Shown here in pieces: positions 39,466-47,981 of a DNA stretch of 64,000 bases. Below the pieces are notes generated by a model that was not told the origin of the DNA, made no database searches, and saw nothing but the letters and a program-made list of their open reading frames with translations. The translations under genes and the position numbers were made by a program. Position 1 is the stretch's first letter, and every line of letters starts with the position of its first letter. Origin of the DNA: Burkholderiales bacterium (lineage in GTDB: Bacteria > Pseudomonadota > Gammaproteobacteria > Burkholderiales > SG8-41); the NCBI GenBank assembly GCA_019749945.1, contig JAIEPF010000003.1, positions 186,001 to 250,000 of the forward strand, read 5' to 3'.

Positions 39466-39669
39466 ATGGCAACTGGTACTGTGAAATGGTTCAATGACTC
39501 CAAGGGTTACGGGTTCATCACTCCGGACGACGGCAGCGAGGATCTTTTCGCGCACTTCTCCGCGATCCAGATGAATGGCTTCAAGACACTGAAAGAAGGC
39601 CAGAAAGTGTCATTTGAAGTCACCCAGGGCCCGAAGGGCAAGCAAGCCTCTAACATCCAAGCAGCCTGA
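39466..39669 (+). CDS. Cold-shock protein (CspA family)
   Basis: 67 aa. [20 protein letters not shown] and [10 protein letters not shown] carry the RNP1 and RNP2 nucleic-acid-binding motifs of the cold-shock domain. ATG 39466 is supported by the family N-terminus [10 protein letters not shown]. It binds single-stranded nucleic acid and acts as an RNA chaperone. Followed by a terminator. Confidence 0.95.
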   Translation: MATGTVKWFNDSKGYGFITPDDGSEDLFAHFSAIQMNGFKTLKEGQKVSFEVTQGPKGKQASNIQAA

Positions 39670-39720
39670 AGCTGTGAATCTTGCCGCTGGCAGCGATGCC
39701 GGCGGCCCTGCGCCGGACTA

Positions 39721-39756
39721 AACCCGCAGACCTTCCAGGTCCTGCGGGTTTTTTTC
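39721..39756 (+). terminator. Terminator of the cold-shock gene
   Basis: AACCCGCAG (39721-39729) and CTGCGGGTT (39742-39750) flank a short loop and end in a run of T. Confidence 0.85.
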
Positions 39757-39788
39757 TGCGCCCCCGAACACCGCTTACGCGGTTGGCC

Positions 39789-39820
39789 GCATTTATGCCG
39801 GATGCAATAAATGCGATAAT
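39789..39820 (+). promoter_or_regulatory. Dyad next to a -10-like box upstream of the 458-aa gene
   Basis: GCATTTA (39789-39795) and TAAATGC (39808-39814) form an inverted repeat that runs directly into GATAAT (39815-39820). A regulator bound there could control the gene starting at 39956. No clear -35 hexamer was seen. Confidence 0.4.
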
Positions 39821-39955
39821 CCGTCGACGGACCAGCATGGAAAAGCGCGGATGCGCGGTTCCGATCCTGCTCGTGGAACGCCCCGGGACGCCCTTACAGA
39901 TCGCCGGAACCGGCCGATCACTTGACCGACAAAAAATCGAACGGAGAATTTAGCA

Positions 39956-41332
39956 ATGAGTGCAAAACTGGACCTGCTGAAAATCGCGCAGGAGGAAGCA
40001 AACGGCGACCTGTTCAAATACCTGGACGGCGTGTTCAAGCGCTCCAAGATCCAGCCGCGCGGCATCAGTGACGCCATCATCTGGGAAGGCGGCAACTTCG
40101 CCGGCGGCGTCAATCCGGTTGCCCACGCGTTCACCGACACCTTCGCGCTGAACGGCACGATCATGGCGCTCGACGTGCTTGGCCTGCCCTTCCTTGGTGT
40201 TCCGATGATGGCGCAGTTCCGCCACGACACGAAACTCAAATCACTCGAGTGGTTCGGCAAAATGGACTACACCTGCCTGAAGTGGTCCACCGCGGGCGAC
40301 TTCATGGTCAATGACGGCGGCAAAAAAGTCGTCGTCGCCGGCAAGTCGGCCAATGCCCCGCTGCGCACCGCCGCCGGCGTCTACTGCAACGTCCGCCCCT
40401 ACGGCTCGATCACCAATGTGCGTTTCATGCCCGGCCTGCCGTATTCGCAGGACAACAAAAAATTCAGGGTCGAGAAAGAGACCGGCAACATCCACTCCGA
40501 AATGAACACCCCGGGTGTGCGCATGGCCTATGCCGCGCGCCTGTTTCTGAAACTGGTCCATGAACGCGGCTGCATCGGCCGCGTCGCCACCAAACCGACC
40601 CAGGCGAAAGAAGACGCGGTAAACGCAGGTTTGTTCCGCTGGATGATCCAGGGCACCAAGTTCCGGCTGAAGCGCCAGTACGCGGTTGACGCCTACGAAG
40701 AGCACAAGGAAAACGTGCACGCCATCGTTGCGCTGCTGCCGAAGGACTTCAAGGCCGGCATGGAAAACTGGGGGGGCGACATCTACGAGCACATCTCCGA
40801 CACCAACTTCGGCCTGATGTTGCACGACATGATCGAACAGCGCGAATGCATCATCTACTCGACCGACCTCGACGGCGACCGCCTGACCGACCTGATGGCC
40901 GACGCGCCGGACGTGCTGCGCAAGTGGGGCCAGATGATCCTCGACTATGCCAAGACCGGCAAGAAAATGGGCGAGGTGTGGAAGGATATGGGCTTCACCA
41001 TGACCAACGGCAAGGACATGACCAGCGTCATGTACCGCATGGAAGGCGCGCCGATTTTCGAGCAAACCCTCGGCTCCGCCGATGCCATGCTGCAGCGCCT
41101 GCTCAACGGCGACGAAACCGTCGGCGGCACCAAGGATCCGTACGACCCGCGCATCCACTTCGTGCTGATCAACGAAGCCTACAAGGCCGCCAACCCCGGC
41201 AACAAGGAACTCGCGGGCTGGCTGGACGCGCAACTCGCCACCTTCGACAAGATCTACAGCGGCAAACGCCCCCGTTACATCGATGGTTACAACCAGCTCA
41301 AGGCTGCCATCAAGCCCTGGGGCAGCAACTAA
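39956..41332 (+). CDS. Unrecognised conserved-looking cytoplasmic protein, 458 aa
   Basis: I do not recognise this family. It starts MSAKLDLLKIAQEEANGDLF after a clear ribosome site (CGGAGA) and has no signal peptide or membrane segment. The sequence is well composed for a globular enzyme, with blocks such as IIWEGGNFAGGVNPVAHAF, HDMIEQRECIIYSTDLDGDR and IKPWGSN at the end. A perfect terminator follows, so it is a single-gene unit. The strong signals suggest abundant expression. The neighbour malate synthase hints at carbon metabolism, but its motifs are not those of isocitrate lyase or isocitrate dehydrogenase. Confidence 0.75.
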   Translation: MSAKLDLLKIAQEEANGDLFKYLDGVFKRSKIQPRGISDAIIWEGGNFAGGVNPVAHAFTDTFALNGTIMALDVLGLPFLGVPMMAQFRHDTKLKSLEWFGKMDYTCLKWSTAGDFMVNDGGKKVVVAGKSANAPLRTAAGVYCNVRPYGSITNVRFMPGLPYSQDNKKFRVEKETGNIHSEMNTPGVRMAYAARLFLKLVHERGCIGRVATKPTQAKEDAVNAGLFRWMIQGTKFRLKRQYAVDAYEEHKENVHAIVALLPKDFKAGMENWGGDIYEHISDTNFGLMLHDMIEQRECIIYSTDLDGDRLTDLMADAPDVLRKWGQMILDYAKTGKKMGEVWKDMGFTMTNGKDMTSVMYRMEGAPIFEQTLGSADAMLQRLLNGDETVGGTKDPYDPRIHFVLINEAYKAANPGNKELAGWLDAQLATFDKIYSGKRPRYIDGYNQLKAAIKPWGSN

Positions 41333-41382
41333 GGCGGTCCGTACTTTCCGCGGAACATCAGAACCCTGATAACTCCGCGCAG

Positions 41383-41420
41383 CCATAAAAAACGCCCGCA
41401 GCCGCGGGCGTTTTTTATGG
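41383..41420. terminator. Perfect bidirectional-type terminator
   Basis: The arms CCATAAAAAACGCCCGC and GCGGGCGTTTTTTATGG are exact inverted repeats around a 4-nt loop, with T-run on the plus strand. Confidence 0.92.
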
Positions 41421-41524
41421 CGCTGGCGACGCACAGCGGGCCGGAAATTTTGCATGGCGGAATTGCGCGAAATCCGGCGCCCGGCCCGGCATTTCACTGC
41501 CAAAACGAGTCTGCTATACAAATA

Positions 41525-41552
41525 TTGGCCATTGTGGAATCCTATGTATAAT
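41525..41552 (+). promoter_or_regulatory. Predicted promoter of malate synthase
   Basis: TATAAT at 41547-41552, with TTGGCC (41525-41530) 16 bp upstream as a weak -35. The start codon is about 105 nt downstream. Confidence 0.5.
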
Positions 41553-41657
41553 GCGTTGCAACAATCGCTATGGCAATCGTTTTTACATTATGAAATTCTG
41601 GTAAATCCCTGCTTCCCCCGAATGACCCTGATTCCCGACGCGTCCAGGAGCCCACCC

Positions 41658-43286
41658 ATGACCACCACCCGCTTCCCCGATGGCATTGAAATCATCGGCC
41701 CGATTCCCGCCGCTTACGGCGAAATCCTGACGCCGCAAGCCATCGCATTTTTTGCCAAACTGGCGCGCAAGTTTGAGGCCCGCCGCCGCGAGCTGATGGC
41801 CCAGCGCGCAGTGCGCCAGGCCGAGTTTGATGCCGGCAAGCTGCCCGACTTCCTGCCCGCGACCAAAAGCGTGCGCGACGGCAACTGGACCATCGGCACC
41901 GTGCCCGCCGACCTGCAGGATCGCCGGGTTGAAATCACCGGCCCCACCGACCGCAAGATGGTGATCAACGCGCTCAACTCCGGCGCCAATGTGTTCATGG
42001 CGGATTTCGAGGATTCGAACGCGCCGACCTGGAGCAACATGATCGAAGGCCAGATCAATCTGCGCGACGCCATCCGGCGTTCGATCACCTTCCACAGCCC
42101 CGAAGGCAAAAACTACAAACTCAACTCCAAAATCGCGACACTGCTGGTGCGTCCGCGCGGCTGGCACCTGATGGAAAACCATGTGCTGATCGACGGCGCC
42201 CCGGTCTCCGGCGCGATCTTCGACTTCGCGCTCTATTTTTTCCACAACGCCCGCGAAGCACTGGCCCGCGGCACCGGCCCGTATTTCTATCTGCCGAAAA
42301 TGGAAAGCCACCTCGAGGCGCGGCTGTGGAACGACATTTTTGTGATGGCGCAGCTGGAACTCGGCGTGCCGCAGGGCACGATCAAGGGTACGGTGCTGAT
42401 CGAGACCGTGCTCGCCGCCTTCGAGATGGACGAAATCCTCTACGAGCTGCGTGAACATTGCGTCGGACTCAACATCGGCCGCTGGGATTACATTTTCAGC
42501 TGTATCAAGAAATTCCGCTCCAACAAGGATTTCTGTCTGGCCGACCGCAGTCAGGTGACGATGACCGCGCCGTTCATGCGCGCCTATGCCCTGCTGCTGG
42601 TCCAGACCTGCCACAAGCGCAAGGCGTTTGCGATGGGCGGCATGGCGGCGCAGATCCCGATCAAGGGCGACCCTGCGGCCAACGAAGCCGCCATGGCCAA
42701 GGTGCGCGCCGACAAGGAACGCGAAGCCACCGACGGCTGCGACGGCACCTGGGTCGCGCATCCCGGCCTGGTCGGCATTGCAAAAGAGATCTTCGACAAA
42801 CACATGCCGGCAGCCAACCAGGTCAGCCGCCTGCGCCCCGACGTGAACGTCACCGCCAAAGACCTGCTCAATTTCCAGCCGGAGGCGCCGATCAGCGAAG
42901 CCGGACTGCGCAACAACATCAGCGTCGGCATCCAGTACATCGGCGCCTGGCTCGCCGGCAACGGCTGCGTGCCGGTGTACAACCTGATGGAAGACGCCGC
43001 CACCGCGGAGATTTCACGCTCGCAGATCTGGCAATGGATGCGCAGTCCCAAGGGCGTGCTCGACGACGGCCGCAAGGTCACCCGCGACATGTTCCGCAAA
43101 ATGCTGCCGGAAGAACTGGCGCGGGTGCGCCGCGAACTCGGCGAGGAAGCCTGGAATGCGGGCCGGTATGAAGAAGCGGCGCGGCTGTTCGACGAAATCA
43201 CCACCAGCGACGATTATGTGGAATTCCTGACGCTGCCCGGTTACGAACGCCTGACCAGGCACGTCGAAGCCGGCGTCGCGGCTTAA
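41658..43286 (+). CDS. aceB: Malate synthase A
   Basis: 542 aa from ATG 41658 with ribosome site CAGGAG; an earlier in-frame start lacks support. Family blocks are [55 protein letters not shown] and [13 protein letters not shown]. The catalytic Asp is expected in [19 protein letters not shown]. It condenses glyoxylate with acetyl-CoA, the second step of the glyoxylate shunt. Isocitrate lyase is not in the window. Confidence 0.95.
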   Translation: MTTTRFPDGIEIIGPIPAAYGEILTPQAIAFFAKLARKFEARRRELMAQRAVRQAEFDAGKLPDFLPATKSVRDGNWTIGTVPADLQDRRVEITGPTDRKMVINALNSGANVFMADFEDSNAPTWSNMIEGQINLRDAIRRSITFHSPEGKNYKLNSKIATLLVRPRGWHLMENHVLIDGAPVSGAIFDFALYFFHNAREALARGTGPYFYLPKMESHLEARLWNDIFVMAQLELGVPQGTIKGTVLIETVLAAFEMDEILYELREHCVGLNIGRWDYIFSCIKKFRSNKDFCLADRSQVTMTAPFMRAYALLLVQTCHKRKAFAMGGMAAQIPIKGDPAANEAAMAKVRADKEREATDGCDGTWVAHPGLVGIAKEIFDKHMPAANQVSRLRPDVNVTAKDLLNFQPEAPISEAGLRNNISVGIQYIGAWLAGNGCVPVYNLMEDAATAEISRSQIWQWMRSPKGVLDDGRKVTRDMFRKMLPEELARVRRELGEEAWNAGRYEEAARLFDEITTSDDYVEFLTLPGYERLTRHVEAGVAA

Positions 43287-43308
43287 CGGCAACAACGGTT
43301 CCGGGTGA

Positions 43309-43337
43309 AGGTCTCCGCATCCGCGGAGGCCTTTTTC
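43309..43337 (+). terminator. Terminator of aceB
   Basis: AAGGTCTCCGC and GCGGAGGCCTT pair around ATCC, ending in a T-run, 22 nt after the aceB stop and just before the next start codon. Confidence 0.8.
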
Positions 43338-43351
43338 CGTACAATCGACCG

Positions 43352-43990
43352 ATGGCCCCGGTCATCCTGTTCAACAAACCCCATGGCGTGATCTGCCAGT
43401 TCAGCCCTTCGGGCACACACCGGACGCTGAAGGATTTTGTGCCCGTCCCCGGCGTTTATCCGGCCGGACGGCTGGACACCGACAGCGAGGGGCTGGTCGT
43501 GCTGACCGGGGACGGCGAGTTGCAGCACTTGATCACCGATCCCCGGCACAAGCTGGCGAAAACCTATTTTGTCGAAGTCGAAGGCACCCCCGGCAAGGAC
43601 GTACTGGCCGCTTTGCGTGCCGGCATCCAGCTGAGCGACTACCGCGCCCGGCCGGCCGAGGTCGCGCGGGTCGAACCGCCGGACTGGTTATGGCCGCGGG
43701 TGCCCCCGGTCCGCGTGCGGCGGGCCATCCCCACGACCTGGCTGCAACTGACCATCCGCGAAGGCCGCAACCGCCAGGTCCGGCGGATGACCGCCGCCGC
43801 CGGCTTCCCAACCCTGCGCCTGATCCGCCACAGTGTGGGCCCGTGGACTTTGACGGGTATTGCCCCCGGCGCCTGGCAAAGCGGCGAATCATCCGTTTTG
43901 GGCACCACGGGGGCCAATCCGGGCGCCGCAGCGGGTCGTCAACCCCATAAACACCCCCCGGGCCGCACCTCCAGACCGGGGAAATACTGA
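43352..43990 (+). CDS. rluE: 23S rRNA pseudouridine synthase, RluE-like (RsuA family)
   Basis: 212 aa. ILFNKPHGVICQFS opens the domain, the catalytic Asp is in AGRLDTDSEGLVVLTGDG, and LTIREGRNRQVRRM is the RsuA-family RNA-binding block. It lacks the N-terminal S4 domain, as RluE does. It isomerises a uridine in 23S rRNA. The last 25 residues are Pro/Gly-rich and look unconserved. Confidence 0.85.
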   Translation: MAPVILFNKPHGVICQFSPSGTHRTLKDFVPVPGVYPAGRLDTDSEGLVVLTGDGELQHLITDPRHKLAKTYFVEVEGTPGKDVLAALRAGIQLSDYRARPAEVARVEPPDWLWPRVPPVRVRRAIPTTWLQLTIREGRNRQVRRMTAAAGFPTLRLIRHSVGPWTLTGIAPGAWQSGESSVLGTTGANPGAAAGRQPHKHPPGRTSRPGKY

Positions 43991-44134
43991 AAATCATTGT
44001 TTTCATTGCTGTTTTTTTCGATAAAACTTACATCAGCCTGTCAACCACTTGTAATCAGGCCCGTTATTGGCGCTTGACCGGCTTTTCGGTCAAAGGCCAT
44101 ATGGCCTGGTTGATCAACCATTAATGAGGAAATC

Positions 44135-44278
44135 ATGAACAAACTGTTTGCTGCCATCATCGCTGCCGTGTTCGCCACTGTTGCCGTTGCCCCGGCGTTC
44201 GCTGCCGAGAAAAAAGAAGAAAAGAAAGAAGAGAAAAAAGCTGAGAAAAAAGACGAGAAAAAAGCCGACAAGAAGTAA
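44135..44278 (+). CDS. Small exported Lys/Glu-rich peptide, copy 1
   Basis: 47 aa: a signal peptide (MNKLFAAIIAAVFATVAVAP, cut near AFAA) and a mature part made only of Ala, Asp, Glu and Lys, in KKEEKK-like repeats. A GAGGAAA site precedes ATG 44135. A terminator (44295-44326) follows. A similar peptide is encoded at 44442-44579. The function is unknown; highly charged small exported peptides are sometimes linked to acid stress or envelope binding, which I only infer. Confidence 0.72.
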   Translation: MNKLFAAIIAAVFATVAVAPAFAAEKKEEKKEEKKAEKKDEKKADKK

Positions 44279-44294
44279 TTCTTCGGTTTTTCCT

Positions 44295-44326
44295 AAAAAG
44301 GCAGGGCGTGAGCCCTGCCTTTTTTA
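44295..44326 (+). terminator. Terminator after small peptide copy 1
   Basis: GGCAGGGC and GCCCTGCC around GTGA, flanked by A-run and T-run. Confidence 0.9.
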
Positions 44327-44441
44327 TCGCCCTCGTTTACCCGGTTGTCATTTATGTGTGCTTGCGCTAATGTAATGCCGCTCGCATCGAGCCACGCGCC
44401 GGAGATCGGCCGCGATTCTGTCCAACCAGGGAGGAGAAACC

Positions 44442-44579
44442 ATGAAAAAGCTGCTCGCACTCGCAGTTGCCGCCATGTTCGCTTCAGTGGCTGTAGCACC
44501 GGCATATTCGGCCGACAAGAAGGACGAAAAGAAGACCGAGAAAAAAGAAAAGAAAAGCGATAAAAAAGACAAAAAATAA
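44442..44579 (+). CDS. Small exported Lys/Glu-rich peptide, copy 2
   Basis: 45 aa. Signal peptide MKKLLALAVAAMFASVAVAP cut near AYSA, then a lysine-dominated mature part (KKDEKKTEKKEKKSDKK). Strong ribosome site GGGAGGAG. It shares architecture and the MFASVAVAPA type of signal with copy 1, so the two are paralogues. A separate terminator follows, so each is its own transcription unit. Confidence 0.75.
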   Translation: MKKLLALAVAAMFASVAVAPAYSADKKDEKKTEKKEKKSDKKDKK

Positions 44580-44595
44580 GCATTCGCTGTTTCTG

Positions 44596-44623
44596 AAAAG
44601 CAGGGCTGCGGCCCTGCTTTTTT
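44596..44623 (+). terminator. Terminator after small peptide copy 2
   Basis: AAAAGCAGGGC and GCCCTGCTTTT pair around TGCG, ending in a T-run. Confidence 0.9.
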
Positions 44624-44687
44624 ACGTCCCTACACCTGCGACACGCGGCTGCGCGACGCATGGCCGGCCGGGCGATAAAATACACGG

Positions 44688-45149
44688 ATGGACCGCGGGG
44701 ATCAGCAATGGAAGCCGAATGTCACCGTCGCCGCAGTGCTTGAACGCGACGGCGGCTTCCTGCTGGTCGAGGAGCAGACGGACGAAGGCACCCGCTACAA
44801 CCAGCCCGCCGGCCACCTCGAAGCCGGTGAATCCCTGCTCGATGCCGTGATCCGCGAAACACTGGAAGAATCCGCCTGGCGCTTCACGCCGACCGCACTG
44901 GTCGGCGTCTACCAGTACCGTCAGGCGGCATCCGGCATCACTTATCTGCGTTTCGCCTTCACCGGGGAACTCGCCGACCATGATGCGGGTCGGAAGCTCG
45001 ACACCGGCATCGTGCGGGCACTGTGGATGCCCGTGGCCGAGATCCGTGCCAAACGCGCCAAACACCGCAGCCCGCTGCTGATGCAATGCGTGGACGATTA
45101 CCTCGCAGGCCGGCGCTACCCGTTGCAACTGCTCCATACCTACAACTGA
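44688..45149 (+). CDS. nudJ: Nudix hydrolase, NudJ-like
   Basis: 153 aa. The Nudix box reads [20 protein letters not shown] then SAW, conserved except that the final Gly is Ala. [19 protein letters not shown] precedes it. NudJ-type enzymes hydrolyse nucleotide di- and triphosphates and thiamine diphosphate precursors. The gene ends 4 nt before mnmA and is probably co-transcribed with it, a common arrangement. Confidence 0.83.
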   Translation: MDRGDQQWKPNVTVAAVLERDGGFLLVEEQTDEGTRYNQPAGHLEAGESLLDAVIRETLEESAWRFTPTALVGVYQYRQAASGITYLRFAFTGELADHDAGRKLDTGIVRALWMPVAEIRAKRAKHRSPLLMQCVDDYLAGRRYPLQLLHTYN

Positions 45150-45153
45150 ATTC

Positions 45154-46308
45154 ATGGCCCGCAAACAAAAAATCGTAGTCGGCATGTCAGGCGGCGTTGA
45201 TTCGTCGGTGGCCGCGCTGCTGCTCAAGCAGCAGGGCCATGAAGTGATCGGCCTGTTCATGAAAAACTGGGAAGACGACGATACCGACGAACACTGCACA
45301 TCACGCCAGGACCTGATTGACGCGGTTGCCGTCGCTGACCGCATCGGCATCGACATCGAGGCGGTCAATTTCAGCGCCGAATACAAGGATCGCGTATTCA
45401 GCGAATTCCTCAGCGAATACCAGGCCGGCCGCACGCCCAATCCGGACGTGCTGTGCAACGCCGAAATCAAGTTCAAGGCCTTCCTCGACCACGCGATGAA
45501 CCTCGGTGCGGACCGCATCGCCACCGGCCACTATGCCCAGGTGCGTGAAGTCGACGGACTGCACCAGCTGCTGAAAGCCGAGGACGGCAGCAAGGACCAG
45601 AGTTATTTCCTCTACCGCTTGAACCAGCAGCAGCTGGCAAAAACCGTGTTCCCGCTGGGCGCCCTCTACAAACGTGAAGTGCGCGACATCGCGCGCCGCG
45701 AAGGCATGCCCAACCATGACAAGAAGGATTCAACGGGCATCTGCTTCATCGGCGAACGCCCGTTCCGCGAGTTCCTCAACCGTTACCTGCCGGCGAATCC
45801 CGGCGACATCGTCACGCCCGAAGGTGTGAAGGTCGGCAAACACATGGGACTGACGTTCTACACGCTGGGACAACGCCAGGGCCTGGGCATCGGCGGCACG
45901 CGCAACGGCGACGGCGATGCCTGGTATGTCGCGCACAAGGACATGGCAAACAACCGCCTGGTGGTGGTGCAGGGTCACGATCACCCGTTGCTGTTCGCCG
46001 ACCAGCTGACCGCCGTCAACCTGAACTGGATCAGCGGCGAGGCGCCGCACACGCAATGGGTGTACAGCGCCAAGACGCGTTACCGGCAGAAAGATGCCGC
46101 CTGTTCGCTGTCGTCAACGACGCCGGAGCAATGCGTGGTGGAATTTGCCGAAAACCAGTGGGCGGTGACGCCCGGCCAGTCGGTGGTGATCTACGAAAGC
46201 CGCGTCTGCATCGGCGGCGGCATCATCCAGTCCGCGCGCCAGGCACAGACCGTGCCGCGTGATATGGGCTGCCCGCCGGATACAGAACCGTTCAACCGCG
46301 AAGAATGA
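45154..46308 (+). CDS. mnmA: tRNA-specific 2-thiouridylase MnmA
   Basis: 384 aa. The pyrophosphatase loop [15 protein letters not shown] is at residues 9-23. The catalytic cysteines are in [12 protein letters not shown] and [12 protein letters not shown]. It thiolates U34 of tRNAs for Lys, Glu and Gln using sulfur relayed from a cysteine desulfurase. It begins 5 nt after the nudJ-like gene. Length is normal. Confidence 0.95.
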   Translation: MARKQKIVVGMSGGVDSSVAALLLKQQGHEVIGLFMKNWEDDDTDEHCTSRQDLIDAVAVADRIGIDIEAVNFSAEYKDRVFSEFLSEYQAGRTPNPDVLCNAEIKFKAFLDHAMNLGADRIATGHYAQVREVDGLHQLLKAEDGSKDQSYFLYRLNQQQLAKTVFPLGALYKREVRDIARREGMPNHDKKDSTGICFIGERPFREFLNRYLPANPGDIVTPEGVKVGKHMGLTFYTLGQRQGLGIGGTRNGDGDAWYVAHKDMANNRLVVVQGHDHPLLFADQLTAVNLNWISGEAPHTQWVYSAKTRYRQKDAACSLSSTTPEQCVVEFAENQWAVTPGQSVVIYESRVCIGGGIIQSARQAQTVPRDMGCPPDTEPFNREE

Positions 46309-46374
46309 ACTTGGTGCGCGGGGCATGAATTAACCGACTCCGCTTATCACTCCTCATTCCTCGCTCATCACTGG

Positions 46375-46983
46375 CTACACCGGCGCCGTATCCTTGAACG
46401 AAGGACGCAGCGCAAGCTTGTCAGCCAGCCGCGCCAGATTGGGATGGTTGCGCCGCCACGGCAAATCCGGCAGCCGCAATTCCAGCCAGCCCAGGCAGCA
46501 GCCGAGAGCAATGTCGGCCAGCGAAAAAAAGTCGCCGGTGCACCAGGCTTTCGCCGCCAGATCGTCGGCCATCATCTGCAGGGCACGATCCACCTTGCCC
46601 TGCTGGCGTGCGATCCACTCCGCTGACTGCTGCGCTGGCGGCCGGCGTTTTTCCATCACCAGCGCCACCGCGGCATCGGTGCATCCGTCGGCCAGCGCCT
46701 CCCAGCGCCGCGCCTGGATGCGCGGACGTTTTTCCTCCGGTATCAGCCGGTTGCCCGGACTGGCGCTGTCCAGGTATTCGGCGATCACTCGCGAATCGAA
46801 CAGGGTGCTCTCGTCATCCAGCACCAGCACCGGGATCTTGCCCAGCGGATTGTATCGGGTGACGGTGCTGGTGTCGGTGTTCGGCGCATCAACGACAAAT
46901 TCGCACTCCATGCGTTTCTCGGCGAGAACGACGCGCACCTTGCGGGTGTAGGGACTGGTGGTCGTCCCGATCAGCTTCATCAT
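46375..46983 (-). CDS. Glutathione S-transferase family protein (YibF-like)
   Basis: 202 aa. Thioredoxin-fold N-terminal domain: LIGTTTSPYTRKVRVVLAEK with Ser/Tyr near the start, then NPLGKIPVLVLDDESTLFDS, which includes the cis-Pro and the glutathione gamma-Glu site. The helical C-terminal half contains SLADIALGCCLGW. It has two possible Met starts, at 46983 and 46980. It is divergent from the selenoprotein gene. Confidence 0.85.
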   Translation of the reverse strand: MMKLIGTTTSPYTRKVRVVLAEKRMECEFVVDAPNTDTSTVTRYNPLGKIPVLVLDDESTLFDSRVIAEYLDSASPGNRLIPEEKRPRIQARRWEALADGCTDAAVALVMEKRRPPAQQSAEWIARQQGKVDRALQMMADDLAAKAWCTGDFFSLADIALGCCLGWLELRLPDLPWRRNHPNLARLADKLALRPSFKDTAPV

Positions 46984-47135
46984 ATGGATTTTGCAGGGTA
47001 TCTTGCGGGGTAATGTTGCGGAGTAAAAGTTACGCGGGAAAAAGCGCGCGGATTATAGCACCGCGAACCTTGACGCCCAACGCCACAGACCGTTAGTCTT
47101 GCCGCTCATATCAACCGCCTCGGGAAAGGTCACAT

Positions 47136-47906
47136 ATGGGCGCCAACGAACAGTTCATCCTCTTCACCCAGCCTGGGTGAAGCAGCTGTCTCCGGGCGAA
47201 AGAGTTTCTTTCGCGCAAAAAAATCGATTTCGTCGCCATCGACGTACTGAACGATCCGCAGGGCCGTGAGCGCCTGCTCAAGCTCGGCGTGCGCAACGTG
47301 CCGGTGGTCGCCAAGGGCGAGCAGTTCGTTTTCGGCCAGAACCTCGAGGACGTCGCCGAATTCGTCGGCCTGCAGGGCACCGGCCACAAACCGCTGCCGC
47401 CGGAGGAGTTGATCAAGCGCTGGGTCATGGTGCTGCGCACCGCCCAGCGGCTGATGCGCCAGCTGCCCGACGCCCAACTGACGGAACGCGTGATCCCCAA
47501 CCGCGACCGCTCGATCCGGCTGATGTGCCACCACATCTTCCGCATCGGCGAAGCATTCCTTGAATCCGTGGAAGGCGGCGTCGAATACGCGGTGCAGCTC
47601 GCCAACGTACCTCCCAAAGACGGCACCTTCATGACTGGTGACGAAATCGCGCGTTACGGCGACACCATCATCGCGCGGCTGGAAAACTGGTGGCAGAAGC
47701 TCGAGGACAAATCCTGTCAGCAGAAAATCAAGACCTTCTTCGGCATGCAACCCATCTACATGCTTTATGAGCGTTCGACCTGGCACAGCGCGCAGCACGG
47801 CCGGCAACTCGCCGCGGTTCTGGAGCGGCTGGGCATCACGCCCGACCGGCCGCTGACGCCGGAACAACTGGCGGGGCTGCCGCTGCCTGAAAGACTATGG
47901 GAATAA
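47136..47906 (+). CDS. Selenocysteine-containing glutaredoxin-like protein with a DinB-like C-terminal domain
   Basis: 256 aa if the in-frame TGA at 47178-47180 is read as selenocysteine. Residues 1-75 are a thioredoxin/glutaredoxin fold: FILFTQPG then Sec15-S-S-Cys18, LRAKEFLSRKKIDF, and the cis-Pro block RNVPVVAKGEQF. Sec sits where these proteins have the attacking Cys. A hairpin just after the TGA fits a bacterial SECIS. Residues 85-256 are helical with LMCHHIFRIGEAF and WHSAQHGRQL, resembling the DinB-like four-helix bundle. The frame is perfect on both sides of the TGA, the ribosome site GGAAAGG precedes ATG 47136, and selA, selB and tRNA-Sec are in the same window. Confidence 0.9.
47196..47214 (+). 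promoter_or_regulatory. Predicted bacterial SECIS hairpin
   Basis: GCGAAAG (47196-47202) and CTTTCGC (47208-47214) form a 7-bp stem closing the loop AGTTT, which presents a GU. The loop GU is about 24 nt after the UGA, as in known bacterial SECIS elements that SelB binds. Confidence 0.78.
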
Positions 47907-47981
47907 TCTTTTAAAATCAATAATTTATATAAAATGCCGGCGTCTTTCGATGCCGGTATTTTTAATTTCAGGTCACACTGC

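Larger units (their letters stand above)
41333..41657 (+). other. Intergenic region between the 458-aa gene and malate synthase, no gene seen
   Basis: 325 nt containing the terminator at 41383-41420 and a predicted promoter at 41525-41552. A short palindrome GTTGCAAC sits just after the -10 box. No coding frame is convincing. Confidence 0.6.

Noticed and set aside
39244-39555. 103-codon minus-strand frame across the cold-shock leader
   Set aside because: It overlaps the cold-shock gene antisense and has no ribosome site or recognisable motif.
39956-41332. Isocitrate lyase or isocitrate dehydrogenase, suggested by the neighbouring malate synthase
   Set aside because: None of the expected motifs (KKCGH of lyase, or the dehydrogenase substrate and NADP motifs) are present.
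47289-47906. A separate gene starting at Met 47289
   Set aside because: The frame extends upstream to ATG 47136 through one in-frame TGA, with recognisable thioredoxin-fold sequence on both sides; a start at 47289 would cut the domain in the middle and has no ribosome site.
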